Below the pieces are notes generated by a model. It was not told the DNA's origin and ran no database searches. It worked only from the letters and a program-made list of their open reading frames with translations. This document shows, piece by piece, positions 34,298 through 35,208 of a DNA stretch of 35,208 nt (position 1 is the stretch's first letter; each line of letters opens with the position of its first letter). The stretch spans positions 1-35,208 of the forward strand of contig JAJDZG010000062.1 of NCBI GenBank assembly GCA_022824765.1, given 5' to 3'. The translations under genes were made by a program, and so were the position numbers. The stretch comes from Dehalococcoidia bacterium (GTDB lineage Bacteria > Chloroflexota > Dehalococcoidia > Bin125).

Positions 34298-35208
34298 ATG
34301 CGATTCGGATTCTGGCCCGCCGCCTCCAACCCCTGGGCCGAAGTGCTGACCGAGGCCCGACACGCCGAGCGAACCGGCTGGGACCGCATCTGGTTCGCCG
34401 ACCACTTCATGCCCAACAAGCCCGTCGGCGAAGACGCCTCCGACGGCCTCGTCCACGAATCCTGGACCACCCTCGCCGCCTTCGCCGCACGCATCCCCCG
34501 CGTCCGACTCGGACACATGGTCTCCGGCAACACCTATCGACACCCAACCGTCACCGCCAAGATGGCCGCTCAGATCGACATCATCTCCGGCGGACGCTTC
34601 ATCCTCGGCCTCGGCGCCGCCTGGCAGGAAAACGAACACCACGCCTACGGCATCCACTTCGGCACACTCAAGGAGCGCATGGACCGCTTCGAAGAAGCCT
34701 GCCGACTCATCACCGAAATGTTCACCTACCAAAAGACCAACTTCACCGGCGACCACTACCAGCTGACCGACGCACCGCTCGAACCCAAGCCGATCCAGAC
34801 GCCCCTGCCCCTCATGATCGGCGGCGGCGGCGAAAAACGCACCCTCCGCATCACCGCCCAGTACGCCAACGAGTGGAACGTCTGGGGCACCCCTGAAGTG
34901 CTCGTCCACAAACAGTCAGTGCTCGACGCCCACTGCCGCGACATCGGCCGCGACCCAGCCGAAATCGACCGCTCCGCCTGCCTCCTGCTCATGATGACCG
35001 ACAACCAGGACGCCCTCGGCCCCGCCCGCGCCTCCGGCCGCCCCGTGCTCGGCGGCTCCAACGACGACATCAAAACAACCGTCCAGCAATACATCGACGC
35101 CGGCGTCGACGAACTCATCATCCCCGACTTCACCATGGGCGCCAACGCCTTCGAACGAACCGAATACATGGACCGCTTCATCCAGGAAATCGCCCCCGAA
35201 TTCCGCTA
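34298..35208 (+). CDS. LLM-class flavin/F420-dependent oxidoreductase, stop cut by window edge
   Basis: Luciferase-like TIM-barrel oxidoreductase; 303 residues are present and the last two bases are TA, so the stop probably follows at once. ATG 34298 has AAGGA 8 nt upstream. Signatures include MRFGFWPAASNPW, GWDRIWFADHFMPN, VRLGHMVSGNTYRHP, GRFILGLGAAWQENEHHAYG and PLMIGGGGEKRTLR, close to the F420-dependent LLM group. It is divergent from phoB across 139 bp. The substrate is unknown. It is not a duplicate of the gene at 5756: only the fold-level motifs match. Confidence 0.88.
   Translation, partial: MRFGFWPAASNPWAEVLTEARHAERTGWDRIWFADHFMPNKPVGEDASDGLVHESWTTLAAFAARIPRVRLGHMVSGNTYRHPTVTAKMAAQIDIISGGRFILGLGAAWQENEHHAYGIHFGTLKERMDRFEEACRLITEMFTYQKTNFTGDHYQLTDAPLEPKPIQTPLPLMIGGGGEKRTLRITAQYANEWNVWGTPEVLVHKQSVLDAHCRDIGRDPAEIDRSACLLLMMTDNQDALGPARASGRPVLGGSNDDIKTTVQQYIDAGVDELIIPDFTMGANAFERTEYMDRFIQEIAPEFR

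Overview
The window reads as a chromosomal segment of a GC-rich, free-living bacterium. Several traits suggest a Chloroflexota lineage such as marine SAR202/Dehalococcoidia: two luciferase-like flavin monooxygenases, SDR, crotonase and alpha/beta-hydrolase catabolic genes, solute-binding lipoproteins with glutamine-rich stalks, and strong G/C third-codon bias. The assignment is an inference from gene content; there is no rRNA or other marker gene here. I saw no tRNA, rRNA, CRISPR array, transposase or phage gene.

Layout, left to right. (1) 1-4.6 kb: a repeat-bearing left edge, a SixA-type phosphatase, a hemin-uptake pair (hmuU-hmuT) lacking its ATPase, and a divergent di-heme c-type oxidoreductase. 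(2) 4.7-8.5 kb: a UDP-sugar-type epimerase, a luciferase-like monooxygenase, and an SDR/crotonase pair. (3) 8.6-12.4 kb: a complete glycine-betaine/proline-type ABC importer (ATPase, permease, small two-helix protein, binding lipoprotein). (4) 12.4-14 kb: two alpha/beta hydrolases. (5) 14-18.8 kb: an SOS mutagenesis cassette, imuB-dnaE2, with a GAAC-N4-GTTC LexA box lying between the -35 and -10 of its promoter. (6) 18.9-23.3 kb: yqeC and mobA (molybdenum-enzyme maturation) facing away from each other, then a rightward run: small alpha/beta-barrel protein, two uncharacterised proteins, threonine aldolase, and a lipoprotein starting at TTG. (7) 23.3-26 kb: two LolD/MacB-type ATPases with no permease, one carrying an AbrB-like C-terminal domain, plus a membrane protein. 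(8) 26-34.2 kb: the phosphate regulon on the minus strand, phoB-phoR-pstS-pstC-pstA-pstB-phoU, with a candidate Pho box before pstS and two intergenic tandem-repeat arrays, one just past the pstS stop and one just past the phoU stop. (9) The right edge holds a second luciferase-like monooxygenase, complete except for its stop codon.

The most unusual features are the recurring Gln/Glu(/His)-rich stalks on all three ABC binding lipoproteins, the two repeat arrays that share one architecture (34-bp and 36-bp periods, each ending in a palindrome next to a stop codon), the SOS-box-in-promoter imuB-dnaE2 operon without imuA, and the permease-less ATPase pair. Most of the rest is ordinary housekeeping, transport and catabolism. 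I did not find a convincing wholly new defence or mobile system.
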